64,000 bases of DNA from Isoetes taiwanensis (taxonomy: Eukaryota; Streptophyta; Lycopodiopsida; Isoetales; Isoetaceae): the NCBI GenBank assembly GCA_021234155.1, contig JAJEKV010000212.1, positions 744,001-808,000 on the forward strand, read 5' to 3'. Positions 10,841 through 23,000 of the stretch are shown piece by piece. A program made the position numbers and the translations under genes. Numbering within the stretch: the first letter of the stretch is position 1; each line of letters opens with the position of its first letter. The notes under the pieces are model-generated. The model searched no databases. It was not told where the DNA came from and was given only the letters and a program-made list of their open reading frames with translations.

Positions 10841-12225
10841 TTATAGATATTTATAGATGAAGATGGATGCAACTAAGATAAGCAAGATGCTAGCACCATC
10901 AGCGACAGCTTTGGTAGTCCGTTTGGAGACACAAGTGGGTTCTGCAAAACTGGTATCTCTGTAGTTAAGTCTGTTGACCCAAGGACACTCCTCGTGTGTT
11001 AGCATAGAAAATAAGTAGTCTTGCTCTTCCGAAAAGATGTACTCTGCCCTAATTGGGCTTCGTTTAAGGCATGTTTTCAGCTCCTCACGTAATGTTTGTT
11101 TGTGGATCCCACGGAATGCGGAGGAGGGCATATCTTTTGAACGATTTGTGTCCGCTTCTTACATCCGTTGTCCCGATAATTGCTTCTAGGTCTCTTCTCA
11201 ATATATCCAAAGAAGAAGGAGAAGGAGAAGGAGAAGGAGAAGGAGAAGGAGAATCACGAATCAAGTGTATCCATAACTTGATATAAACCAGTGCCTTATT
11301 TGCCTTCCCCAATTCCACCACATCGTGAACTTTGTTAATTATTATATCCACTAGATTTTCTTCCTTATTATTCCTTATTTTGGCTGTCCACATGGGATCC
11401 TTCTCTGCCAAGATCCCCAAGCTTCGAGGTCGGCTGCCCTCCCCTATCTCGTTATGGTCCATTACATCGCTAGCTTGGACAATAGCCTTTTTGCACCATC
11501 AATAATGACTTGCTTTCATACTTGCCCCAACATCCCTCACGATGTTTGTTTGCCGCTTCCTTCATTATGGATCGCTGCGTCTAGTAGCTCTCTTGCTTTC
11601 TCAAATCATTTGCACTTAGGATGACAAAGTAAATAGCGAATCATGTGATAGACATACTTCAAGACCGCAGGCCGATTGTTGTGCCTGATTCATCGCTTGA
11701 ATTTCAAATGCAAAAAGCGGGAAAGTCAAGGCGACTTAAGCTTTTCACAAATCCTTGATCCATCGCAATCCACACAATTTTATCGAAATAATTGCGCAGG
11801 CTGGTAGAAGGAATCCACAAGGGGAACAGCATTTTGGACACGATGACGGCGATGGTGGCGAGGATAGCATTAACAAGTATTAGGGTATAGAAAATCGTTA
11901 GGGAGGTGTGGACATGATCGAAATTGGCCCCATTAGGATGGTAGCAGTTGATGCGCTAGAATTAGAATCCACAATGGCGATGGATGGGAATTATAATGCT
12001 AAAGACAAGTAATAGAAGCTGAAACATTTGTTGACGATTAGATCATGATGAACAAGAACCAGCGACGCGGCTTTGTCGTTGTAGACAATAAGCATGGGAT
12101 CAGCTACCATAGACAAGGTTCTCGGTACAAAAAGAAAAAGGCGTCTTTAGCGGATAGCCTTCACCGATTCCAAGAGAAGAAGCACAAAGAATGAGAAAAA
12201 TAGTCACTTGACAAATCGTAGCGGT
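10841..12225 (-). pseudogene. Membrane-protein family relic, paralogue of the locus at 50313-50787
   Basis: Bases 11899-12210 match 50313-50640 closely apart from small indels, so both descend from one gene. On the minus strand the downstream part remains coding-like: a hydrophobic stretch with NAILATIAVIVSKMLFPLW near 11850, then 11462-11085 (including NNKEENLVDIIINKVHDVVE) and 11131-10841, which ends in a hydrophobic helix (ASILLILVASIFIYKYL). A (GAAGGA)n microsatellite is read as Ser-Pro repeats inside it. Homology stops at about 12225, so the upstream half seen at the other locus is missing here. Function unknown; a multi-pass membrane protein is the most the sequence allows. Confidence 0.55.
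11212..11252 (+). repeat. (GAAGGA)n microsatellite
   Basis: About six GAAGGA units. On the minus strand they translate as alternating Ser-Pro inside the membrane-protein relic. Confidence 0.95.
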
Positions 12226-14004
12226 TGATGCTGGTCCATTATCCTATGTGGCAAGGTTTGAATCCTACGTGGCGAAAAAGGGTCGAGCGTTTTTGCGTGG
12301 ATGGTATCCGCGGCCTTCTGGCCGGCCATGTCGAATGTGACCTGTAATGCCCGTGATCTCAAGTGTGATCGTGATCGATTGGTGTGGAGTCGCGGTGTGG
12401 GCGCCTTCGATGTGCATTGCTCCAATGTCTGGAGCAAATTATGATGAATCCAGATATACTCCATCTCAATGATGAATCCAGGTATACTCCATCTCAATGA
12501 CTTCATCTACTGATTCTTTTCCATCTGATTCTTTTTCATCTACTGATTCTTTTTCAACGACTTCATCTACTGATTTTTTTTCATCTACTGATTCTTTTTC
12601 AACGATTCTTGACTACACCAATTTTCTTGTGCTGAAGAGGTCAGCATTTACATATATTATACACCTATCTATAAGTGTAATATCTGTAAGTATGCTCAGA
12701 GAGGTCAGCATTCGCATATATCTTACACCCATTTGAAAAAGAACAGGTTGTGGATGATTTAATTAATATGTATGGCAAAGGTGGCTCAATACTAGAGGCT
12801 AAATAGGTCTTTAGTGCTCTGCAAGTTCAGGATATTAATGCTCTACAAGTTCTGATATTTATGGTTTGCAAATATTAATCCTCTGATATTAATGTTCTAC
12901 AAGTTTAATGTTCTTTGCAAGTTCTGATATTAATGGTTCTCTACTATACTATATAAAAATGACATAATCTGTATAATTTGGTTTTGTGTAGGATGTCATT
13001 ACCAACTACCCATCGAACACACTAAGCCTTCTACCTCTGCCAATTCAAGTTGAGCGATGGAGAGAAATGGGCAGCTTGGTTGGGGTCCAAGCTCGGGATT
13101 TGGACTTTGGATGAACTTCTAATTCTTAACAATGCTAGAAACAAGATTGGATGATTCAAAGGCATGGGACACCGCTCCAAAGAAGCCGCAATGGCAATCA
13201 GCGGGAAGCTTTAGTAGGGTAAAAATTAAAACATTAGAAATTGGTTATTCATTTGTTTGTTACTTTTTCTTGAATGATTTGTCTTCATTGTCGCATAGGT
13301 AATGCCGTCATGATGAAGCGTTTCCCTCAAAGACGATCCACCCAATGCGACCCCATTTTAGTACTAAAACCAGCAAAAGCCACGTGTGTGGAGGTTGTTA
13401 TCTTGGAGGCAATTTCAAAAATTCCATAAAAACAAAAATAGTAAAAATTGAATTGCACGATTCTTGGAAAATTTCGCTCAAGCACAAAGCGTCTCATTTT
13501 CTTGTCCCCTTTGTCCCCATTTTAGTATTAAAAGCCGGTGAAAGGAAAACTAGAAGATCGAAAATCTTCATGCTTCTCGAAATCTTCATGCTTCACCCAT
13601 TTGTTCCAGGTTTGAATGGATCAATGTTTATTGTGTTTCTTTTTTCCTATTTGCCAAATTCGTTTTCTAAGTAATTAGTGTATCTGAATCCTTGCCTCAT
13701 GAATCGGACATGGAAATAGAATTCCACTGATATATTTGAGTCCAGACTCGAAAGTAAATTTGAGTCCAGACATGGAAATAGAATTCCACTGATATCAATA
13801 TTTTTTTAAACTTGAAAGTACTCTCTGATAATTCTACCCTAGTCCTATAATATATGTAGTAATGGCTGTATCTACCTCAGATATTTGGAGCACTATGCTT
13901 TAACTCTTTAAGGTTTTTGCACTTCAATATAATATTAATGTTTGACTAAATACAGATCTAGCTTTCTAAATTTTTTCGTGTGTTTTTGTACATTATTTCT
14001 TCAG
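12226..14004. other. Mostly featureless; short tandem repeats at 12488-12606
   Basis: Bases 12488-12606 are irregular copies of CATCTACTGATTCTTTTTC, which give a spurious Ser/Thr/Asp/Phe-rich ORF. At 12835-12925 there are repeats of a GCAAGTTCTGATATTAATG word. No gene is supported before the exon at 14005. Confidence 0.5.
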
Positions 14005-17000
14005 ATGGAGATTGCAGGATTAGATGCCACTAGGAATGGAAATCCAGAGACTGATACAAGCATGGAAGATTCTGATGCAGTACAAAAACGAAGAAAGGAA
14101 GAGCAAAAAATAAAGGCTAGATTAAAAAAGAGAGCTCAACGTCAAAGACGCAAGGAGGAGGCAGCTCAATTGGTTTGTAATGATGATAATGCGTCAAATT
14201 CAGGGCTTCCACTATGGAGATTGAAGTACAAGGCTCTTAAAATTGTAAGATACTATTTGAATACTACCAAAGATCTTAACAATGATGACGTGCAAAAAGT
14301 ATGGGAGCTTGTTAAGAATAATAGGTCAGTCAGAATTTCAGAGCTTGATAAAGAGAGGCAAATTGACGCTGATATTGTATGCAATCTAAAGGATGGTCTG
14401 CAACAAGTGAAATCAGCATGTAGCAATGATAAGCTTGCAGCTAAAAGGGCAGCACTTTCTATGTCAATTGCGCATGCACCTCATGGCAAGAGAAGGCGCT
14501 ACGCTTAAAGCATTAGGTATCCATCCAAGGAACATATCTTTAGCTAGAAGGCATATGATTTCAGTGCAAAAAGGAGAACGTAAGTTGGCACTTGAAGGAA
14601 GAAAAAAAAGGACTGATTGTCTCAGTGAAGAAGTTATTGATTGTGTTAAATCTTATTGGGCAAACCACACCAGAGTATCTCCAAATGCTAAAGATGTTAG
14701 ATCAGGAAGAGGGAAGTATCCTAAACATCCGACACATTATCTCGAAGTGAGCCAGTGAGTTTTGTCCCGCCATATTTTTATATTCAATTATAAAGCATTG
14801 TTAAATTTGCTATATTGCTAGTTGATTAAGTAGCATATTAGTGCTAAATTGCTTATGTGGTTAGGTCTTGTTTGCCCTCGCTTGTAGTCAATAGTACTAA
14901 ATAGCTTCTTATCTTTTAATACTTGCATGAATACTATGAAAAATGGAATTAGTACTTCCCCGTCTAAAATGGGAATATGTATACTAACTAGTGATGTGTT
15001 TTGATATTAGTAATAGTGAACAAAAATTAAAGGACCGGGGTTCCGCTAACTAGTACTATGTTGTTTGAGTTAGTGGATCAGCTTTAACAGATGCAATAAT
15101 TTGTACTAGTATGTTTGTTCTAGTACTATCCAAGGGAGGTAGCATACGCTTGCTAACTAGTGCTATGCTATGCAAGGTAGGACTACTCATGGATGTAGTG
15201 GTGCTTAGCACTAGAATGACTTTTTTCTGTTAATGAGACCCTAATTTTGTGTTTATGCTTGTGTTCTCAACGAAGTTTACCATTGTTGTTGTAATTGCAG
15301 ATTGAATTTTTCTTGGGCTTCAAGGCTGAGTTTCCCCATGTTGAAATAAAAGCAGAGGAGTTTTGAGAAATTGAAACCCTACTTTGTGGTGAAGTTGAAG
15401 GATTTCAATACCGTTGTTGCATGCACCATCGAGGATAACCATGTTAAGGGAAGGGATCAACAAAATGAGAAGTTCTTCATTGGTGCACCCTTCAGATTGC
15501 AATTGTACATGTCCGATATGCAATAGCTTAACCCGACGAGTAGGTTGTAGCGCATCAAAGTGGAAGATGAACTCCAAAGAGTGAGATGTGGAAGAAGATG
15601 GTGTGTCCGAAAAGACGAGGAAGATGATTGGCACAAAAATGATTGTCTCAGAGGTGAGTGCAAAACTTGTGGTATTAAAAATTTTCCTATTTGCCCAAAG
15701 GAGGAAGTTGATGATAGCAACACCAAAGTTCAGTGGGAGTATTTGGACTATGAGGATGTTGGCTTTGATAAGAAGGGCAAAAAGAAGACTAGATTACAAC
15801 ACCAAGATCTAGAAACCGAACCAAAAGTTTTGATGGAGACATTTAGGAAGAAGGCAAAGGAATATGTCGGTCATAATTTCCGTTACAAGTGGCAGGAATC
15901 ACAATTTAGAAAGCTGTTACAAAGGTTTCTTGAAGATACCATAGTATCTATTCTTGACTTTGCTGAAAATTACACTTTGAAAGAGCAGAATGAAGTTCAA
16001 TCAATGCAACCGCACAATGACAAAGTTACTATTCTTGTTCATTTGACATATAGAAGGGATTCTAAAACGCAAGAAATTATCAAAGAAGAGCATTTTTACA
16101 TCTCGATGATAGGCAACATGATTCGTTGTTCAGACAAAGACCGCCTTTATGTTACATCACAATTGGTTGATTGAAAACAACATAAAAGCAAAAATGCATG
16201 TGCTTTTCTCGTGATGGAGCAGCTTCCCAATTCAAACTGGGCGAGAGGATTCTACTTCATTTCGAGATCGAAGGGCTTGACAGATATGGACATGATGTGG
16301 AACTTTTGGGGTTCAGTCACACGTAAAGGAGAACACGATGGTGCAAAGGTGCAAGAATCAAGAGGGCATTAAGGGCAAAGACAGCTTGAGAGGTGTTACA
16401 TTAAGGAATGCTCAAGATATTGTCGAAAGTGGCTACGGAAATACATGGAAACAAAGAGTCTCCAACATCTTATCTTAAACAAAAGTGTGGTGGAGGCACT
16501 TCGGGAAATTGGAAAGAGCGAGGTGGATAGAAAAAATGAATGGGCTGCAAAAAAACAGCTTAAAGATACAAGAAGCTTGCATTGCATTCTTGGATTTTCA
16601 ACTAATCCAACACATTTACAGTGTAAGAAAGCTTTCTTGTTTCGCATTTAATGCATTCTCGATGAATTGGGATTTTTGTCCCAATAAAACAACAATGTGA
16701 GAATGGAAATTAGTTGTCATTGAGCCTACCGCCAAGTTTAACGGGGATAGGGGGAGAGGAAGACGACGATGCAATTTATTTTGGCACGCCGATGATCTTA
16801 GCAGCCACTCATACTTGGTGATGTTTTTGCAGCTTGTTGCACCAACAAACAACTATGAGAATGTTGAATTCTATCTTGTTCTATGTACAAAGCCAAGATA
16901 TGTTGTTGAACAGAGTTTGTAGATCAAAGATGGGCAGAAATTTTCCATTGGGGATGAGGTCATCGAAGGTAATTACTATGAGAAGTTGCACAACTCAAAA

Positions 17001-17090
17001 AGGCTACAAATATTGTCCGCATAATAAAGCCATTGTGTTTGTGGAGCAAGTTGCGTGAATTAAAATCCATATGTCTATTGCCAAACACAA
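14005..17090 (+). pseudogene. Large transposase-like protein, family copy 1
   Basis: Exon 1 opens after an acceptor (TTTCTTCAG) at ATG 14005 with a Lys/Arg/Glu-rich coiled region, then LSEEVIDCVKSYWANHTRVS and HPTHYLEVSQ. An intron of about 545 bp (GTGAGT to TTGCAG, ending at 15300) follows. The next exons give EFPHVEI and FEKLKPYFVV. Then comes a Cys-rich finger, WHKNDCLRGECKTCG with FPICPKE (about 15630-15710). The core reads DTIVSILDFAENYT, QNEVQSM, VTILVHLTYR and EEHFYIS (15930-16110), followed by RKGEHDGA. The C-terminal block has VEFYLVLCTKP and IKDGQKFSIGDEV (16860-16960). The order matches the copies at 34948-37760 and 38600-41360. The Asp in DFAENY and the conserved WSDG block of copy 2 suggest an RNase-H-fold DDE-type transposase; this is inference. 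Several frame breaks make it non-functional as read. Confidence 0.6.
14967..15110 (+). repeat. Dispersed repeat, first copy (in intron of transposase-like copy 1)
   Basis: About 140 bp beginning AAATGGGAATATGTATACTA recurs at 17724-17868 with scattered differences. One copy lies in the intron of the transposase-like gene and the other just beyond its 3' end. Confidence 0.9.
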
Positions 17091-17312
17091 TTGTCAAAGG
17101 TTGTGATACTGTTTATATACTCAAGAAGAAGAAAAAGAACTAATACTTGAGAATCTCCCGGCCTTCTATAAAAGATTCATCATGATGCACATGATTAACA
17201 ATTCGGTTTTGAAAATGGTAATCGATCCCCCGTGATTTTTTCCTTTTTGTTTAATACATAATTTATCGATTATGTCCATCGATTATTATTAGCATAAACT
17301 ATCTTAAACTAT

Positions 17313-17506
17313 CATGCATGCTAACGATGGAATACTCCATGTATGAATTTTTAATGTATCGATTTATTAGTTTATATTCAAGAGCATAATCTTTATCGAT
17401 TATGTCCATCTTTTAGTATGCTCAATGTCCATCGAGAATTCATACATGGAGTATTTGTATAAGATGCATGCTACCGATGGAATACTCCATGTATGAATTC
17501 TTTAAT
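17313..17506. repeat. Cluster of inverted and direct repeats
   Basis: The word GATGGAATACTCCATGTATG occurs at about 17326 and again at about 17475. Its reverse complement, as AATTCATACATGGAGTATT, occurs at about 17437. ATTTATCGATTATGTCCATC-like words also repeat at 17261 and 17391. The pattern could form hairpins and looks like nested or rearranged MITE remains. Confidence 0.75.
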
Positions 17507-17723
17507 TAACTGATATTATGCTTAAAGCCTCACATAACAAAACAATCGCTGAAAGGCGCTTTAGCTTAACACCGCTACTCTTAAGGATTACCACAAAAAT
17601 GAATATCTAACTACAAGCTTAATGCTACAACACCATGGACTGAGGAAAATACTTAGCTCAACAAATCATGATCTACAAGAACATGTATGCCTCTATGTCA
17701 GGTTGATTGTTTGTTGTCCCCTG

Positions 17724-17868
17724 AAATGGGAATATGTATACTAACTAGTGATGTGTTTTGATATTAGTACTAGTGAACTAAATTAAAGTAATCGCGGTTC
17801 CGCTAACTAATACTATGTTGTTTGAGTTAGTGGATCACACTTTAACAGATGCAATAATTTGTACTAAA
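17724..17868 (+). repeat. Dispersed repeat, second copy
   Basis: Direct copy of the 14967-15110 repeat, downstream of transposase-like copy 1. The spacing of about 2760 bp brackets the 3' two thirds of that gene. Confidence 0.9.
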
Positions 17869-18091
17869 CGCTAATTAGAACTACATTCGGGTTGCATCTT
17901 CATTGCTTAAACGTGTTCACCGGGTTAGGGTTTAGAGACAACAACACAATATGTGGTTGATTGATCAGAATAAAATCGATAACTTTTAAAAAAGATGTAT
18001 ATCCATGGATGAGTTAACATAAAACTAATCATCACTAACTCATGAAAGAGCTTGTACACAAAAAAGTTTAAGTAGTATATATATTCCTTTA

Positions 18092-18159
18092 CATCAACAT
18101 TTACACCAAAACTTATCCATATTAGCATCAACATTTACACCAAAACTTATCCATATTAG
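18092..18159. repeat. 34 bp perfect tandem duplication
   Basis: Two identical 34 bp units starting CATCAACATTTACACC. Confidence 0.95.
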
Positions 18160-18359
18160 CCGAGAAAATAAGAAGATTTCACATATTGGCCGAGATCCTA
18201 TGAAGCCACATGTCCTAATTATGAAGTGCAGGCATCTTCAACGCAACATAAAGGTCATTGCCCTCAGCCTACTACAGCCATCTCCGTATAGGGCGCGTCA
18301 GTTGCATGCACACGGCCTATCCATCGCTGGACCTTAGATGAGACTACAGCCCTTTTTTC

Positions 18360-18824
18360 TCAGAACTTATTCACCTCCACACAAGAGAATTTCGCCACAA
18401 TCTTCGGCCAGGCCAGCCGGGCCGGAAGAGGTTGATTCCTCCATGGGGACTTAGCGGTGAGTTTGAACCCGCCATGAACCTCAAGAAGAGTGATCGAAGA
18501 AGGAACTTCGTGAATCTTCTCACTCATCAAACTTCGCGATGCATAATTAAATACAGGCCTCGAAAGTCGAGCCCAATAATAAGAAACCCTTTTTAATTGA
18601 AAACTAAGGCAAAAATCAATAGAACTAACTAGATAGATGAAATAGTCACTAGTTATAATAGGTATCAAATGTTCTATATGGGGTATCAATATGGGGTACC
18701 AACCAAAAAAAAAATCAATAGGTAGATAAAAACTTAGTATGCTAAGATCGAAAGCATCGTAAATATCTGGACGCCGCCATGTTATAGCCACGGGTATATC
18801 CGTGGGATATCCGGTCTTTGACAT
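18360..18824 (-). CDS. Hypothetical ORF, doubtful
   Basis: A 154-codon frame. The first 80 or so residues are low-information hydrophobic sequence. The last 60 (with SEKIHEVPSSITLLEVHGGF and PARLAWPKIVAKFSC) look more coding-like. No domain is recognised, and there is no supported promoter or splice partner. It could be a last exon of a lost gene or chance. Confidence 0.2.
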   Translation of the reverse strand: MSKTGYPTDIPVAITWRRPDIYDAFDLSILSFYLPIDFFFGWYPILIPHIEHLIPIITSDYFIYLVSSIDFCLSFQLKRVSYYWARLSRPVFNYASRSLMSEKIHEVPSSITLLEVHGGFKLTAKSPWRNQPLPARLAWPKIVAKFSCVEVNKF

Positions 18825-19230
18825 GTTATAGCCACATCTTGAGCCACATCACAAGAAAAAATACACGCGGCGCTTTTTGTGGACTTAGCGGATTTTTGAG
18901 ATTTAGCACCGGCTATAACATGACGACGTCCGACATTTACTTGGTTGGACATTTACGGGTTGGTGCTAAGATCTTAGACTTCACAAAATGCACAAAGGTC
19001 ACTAAGAAAATTCAAACATACATGTTCACTAAACCCTATGGGATTAATTAAAAATTTTACATAAGGCATTGATGTTTATGGAAAGGGGGTGTCTTTTTCC
19101 CATCTTTCCATAAATTGACAAGAAGATCACAAAGGTCACTAAGCAAAATCAACCATACACTCCCACTCCATCATTGAGCAAATGTGGAGATACAATTTTA
19201 TGTTCTTTAACATGTTCATTAAACCCTATG

Positions 19231-19510
19231 CATGTTCTTAAACATGTTCATTAAACCATATGCATGTTCTTAATCATGTTCTTCAACATGTTCATTAAAC
19301 CTATGGGATAAATTAAAGATTTTACAAAAGGAATGGGATTAATTAAAAATTTTACAAAAGGAATGGGATAAACCCTATGCATGTTCTTAAACATGTTCAT
19401 TAAACCATATGCATGTTCTTAATCATGTTCTTCAACATGTTCATTAAACCTATGGGATAAATTAAAGATTTTACAAAAGGAATGGGATTAATTAAAATTT
19501 TTACAAAAGG
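19231..19510. repeat. 149 bp tandem duplication rich in CATGTTCTT words
   Basis: The block starting CATGTTCTTAAACATGTTC at 19231 restarts at 19380, an offset of 149 bp. Inside each unit, shorter CATGTTC and TTTTACAAAAGGAATGGG words also repeat. I see no gene in 19510-20580. Confidence 0.85.
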
Positions 19511-20579
19511 AATGGATCTTCATGGAGAGCCGGAGTCTTCTTCAAAAGATCTCTCCATAAACATCCAATCCCAACCTAGATTTGTGCATAGATTTCCCAA
19601 ACACCCCCACCCTTTAATTACCAAGAAGCATGAAGAAGGCATCCCATGCCCCCCCCACACCCAATATCAATAAACTCAAAAGCAATAGTGCTTATATAAC
19701 TATGGTTTTTTTTTCGACCATGCTTGTGGGATATATGAACCCACCTAAAAATTTTGTTTGTTTTAGGGTTCACCGGATCTTCTTCTCGCGATCAATGGCC
19801 GATCCCACAAGCAAACTGGCCCTCTTGCCACCGCTCAGAGGGTAGCCTCCCCGGCGTAAAGACCAACTGTTTTTGAGTTAAGGACCTCAAAATTCCTTTG
19901 AGGTCCCATCAGAATCGCTTTAATCGCGACTTTGCTTATTCAAGCAAACCTCGCTCGCTTAAAACATTTGTCACATAAGCTTGCATACAATTCTCGCTTT
20001 CAATGTTTCCTCGTGAAGAGCTTTACCGCACTAAATTCATTCAAGCAACCCGAAGTTTAGAAGCTATTCAACACATTTGCCAACAAATGCTTGCACAAAA
20101 TTTCGCCAACGAATCACTTGATCCGCTTGTGAACTTTCATACCAATTTAGGCAGACAGAATAAATGTTATTATGCTACGTAATTATTGTTATTATGATCG
20201 TAATAAAATAACATCGAATGGTTCATACAAATAGATCAAAATAATGTTGATCATAATGGTTTATAAAGATACATCGTAATAATATTGATCACGCTTCATG
20301 CTACTACCTCCTTCAAAATCTTGGCATCGCTATCATCATATTGGTTCCTAATCACTACTGCACCTTCCAACATAAGCGTAAGCATTCACTTCGTAAACCA
20401 TACCCCGCAAACCAAGGTTGCAAGGTCTTCAATAAATAATCCCCATCATTTACATCCGGGATAAATGACCTTGGTGTGATGCATGAATCACTCTTGTTGA
20501 GGAAGTTAGTGAACCGTAATGGATCGATCAATAGCGTGGTCCTTAGACTAAACTCCGTGATATTTCTTCCAAACTTTTG

Positions 20580-23000
20580 ACAAATCCTTTAAAAACACCG
20601 ACTCACCCGAGGACTTCGTGAGTAATTTTTCTTGCCCCTGCGGCGCCACCATATGAATAGAAACTTTTCATGCATGCTTGATGGCATGAAGGAACCGAGG
20701 TACACGCTTGGGTTTCCAAATGTGGACCAGATTGCCACTTCAAAATGTTTGAGGCGTAAATTCAAAAATGTAATCGCCTCCAGCCGCGACAAAGAACAAA
20801 CAACTCCTTTTTCAAAGTAACAATTTCAACACCCAATTTCATTTCCTGTGATCGGCGTATCCTTATTGAAAACCTTCACGAAAGCAGTGTCATTGATTTC
20901 TAAAATCGTAAGTTTCTTCCCAACACCGCACATATAACAATTTAAGAACTTAGCATACATGGAAATAAACATATTAATGTTTCACAAGTACGAACCTATT
21001 GCACTTTAAATTTCCAATGAATCTTTTGTTGCTCCCCGAATTTCTTTTTATTATTAATAACCGGCTTCTCAGAGATTCGCCAACACCGACAAGCTTTGCT
21101 CGCCATTCAAACTTCCGCTTCCTCTTATCTACACTACGTGAAGGTGATTTGTCCTTTGTAAAAGTGTTCTCCTTTTGCAAAGAAGTTCCCGAATCATCAA
21201 GTCATTTGGTTTCAACAAAAGTACATGGTATATTAAAGCAATGTTTGGACTTGATTTACTTTTACCTCTTGCCGCTTCATCCTCTTTGTTGCTAATTGAT
21301 TTTCCTTCATGTGTTGCATCGATATTGCTACAAGAAGTTTATCTAACATCAAATCAATACTCTTGGACCCTTTTATTGGTGTGGAAGGCATATCACGCTC
21401 AAGCTCCATCATCTCTTCACCGCAATTGGAATAGACATCCAAGTGTTAAAACTTTACCGCAAAGAAAGCTACTACTCCCTCTTTACATTAACATGTGTTG
21501 AGCATCGAAAGCAAGCACCTAAACTAGCAACAATCTCAATTCACACATGAAACATGAAATTGACAAGATGTCTACCTGCAGAAAGTTCTTGCTGGTTATT
21601 GACTGATTTATCTTCATCTTTACTTTCATCAAGTATAATAATGTCTTTGTGTCCTTCAACCAATGTGATTGAAGCATTATGGTCAAATCCATCCGCATCC
21701 ATCTTGGACAATTGAAATTTCCCCACCGCACTTTTTGAGACATTGCTTTCATATGAGAAGTTTTGCCCTCCGTGCTTGCACTTAGATCCACAGCTGTAGC
21801 ATGATAATCAGCCACAACAACTTTTACAATCCATTACAACTGAACATAATGAAATAATAGCTATTACTCACCGCGGTGATTCTCGGGCAATTCACTGCTT
21901 GGACATCCATGAGATAGTTCACTGCAGTAAAAGTTAGTGTTGGGTTTCTTATGCCAAGAGACTTCAGCCATGTATTGGGTATGTCCAGAAGGCATTCTCG
22001 ACACTTTAAATCTTTCAAAAACAAATATAAGCGCATAAAGGATGGAAAGCATGCAAGCAATGTGAAATAACAAAGACACACGCTTACTTGATCAAAACCA
22101 AATGTGCAATAAGAGCATGTCTTTAATTCCACAAAAGCATCTAATGCGGATGACGCTGCTCAACGATGGAAAACCAACTTGTAGGTTAGATAGTCTCTTC
22201 AATGAGGCGTAAATCGAATGCAATTTCTCCACTTTTTGATGCAAGTATTTCTTGGTCTCCTCTTCCTAAAAAAACGTAAAATGAGTCATCCAAAATATAC
22301 CATGAAAAAGACTAACCATATGCTTACCTTTCAGGCACATTGTTCAAGCGCTTTATAGGCTTCGCTGGCCTTTAAAAGCTCATCTTCTTTAAATTTTATG
22401 TTGCTTGATAGAAAAGACATAGCATTTTCCATAGATCTCTTTATCTATAGCCGATGATGCTTTCTCCATTCTATCTTTGGCATCTTGCATTTGCCCTTCT
22501 CGCATAAGCCATCTCATGAGAACACTTCTTCCAATATTTTTTGCTTTTCCTTGCACTTTGTCAGAAGGCCTTGGCGATCTCTCAACAACTATACTCAATT
22601 CGCCTCAGAAACTGATATCACTTGACAAAGTGCCTTTTCACTCAAATCATATTCCTGCTTATCTAGAGCACCAATAGTAGATGATTGAACATCCGCTTTT
22701 CTTTTGGTTTCTCCCTCTTTTCGCTCTTTACAACAAATGATTTCCAATTGATTTGGCGCCACTTATTTGCAATGCAAATGCCTTGGCATAAAACTTACCT
22801 ATCTCCCCAATACACACATCAAACCTTTGGTAGCATCGCCGATATACATCTAAAACCGATCCACATATTCTCGTGATTCATCCTTGAGAATTTATATATT
22901 TGCTTTTACCATCACATTTTGGCGCCCCAAAGATTTTGCAGATCTCTTCGCCATCTATTTCTCGCTTTTCACGCCCTGTTTAGGCCAGTGCCTTCGTGAT
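20580..23000 (-). pseudogene. Weak multi-exon coding relic, unknown family
   Basis: The minus strand carries several good donor sites (GTAAGT near 22798, GTAAGC near 22328, GTGAGT near 21870) between coding-like segments. Readable pieces include a probable coiled coil (LLRDRQGLLTKCKEKQKILE in one frame, about 22590-22530), MPSGHTQYMAEVSW with CSELSHGCPSSELPENHRGE (about 22000-21870), and an acidic segment at 21726-21541 with ESKDEDKSVNNQQELSAG. No frame is long and no known domain was recognised. The donor spacing suggests a decayed intron-containing gene, but I cannot define exons with confidence. Confidence 0.3.

Noticed and set aside
12497-12736. Ser/Thr/Asp/Phe-rich ORF
   Set aside because: Produced by a simple tandem repeat of CATCTACTGATTC words.
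13843-13870. TCCTATAATATATG as a Helitron 5' end
   Set aside because: Preceded by G and not A, and without the subterminal block.
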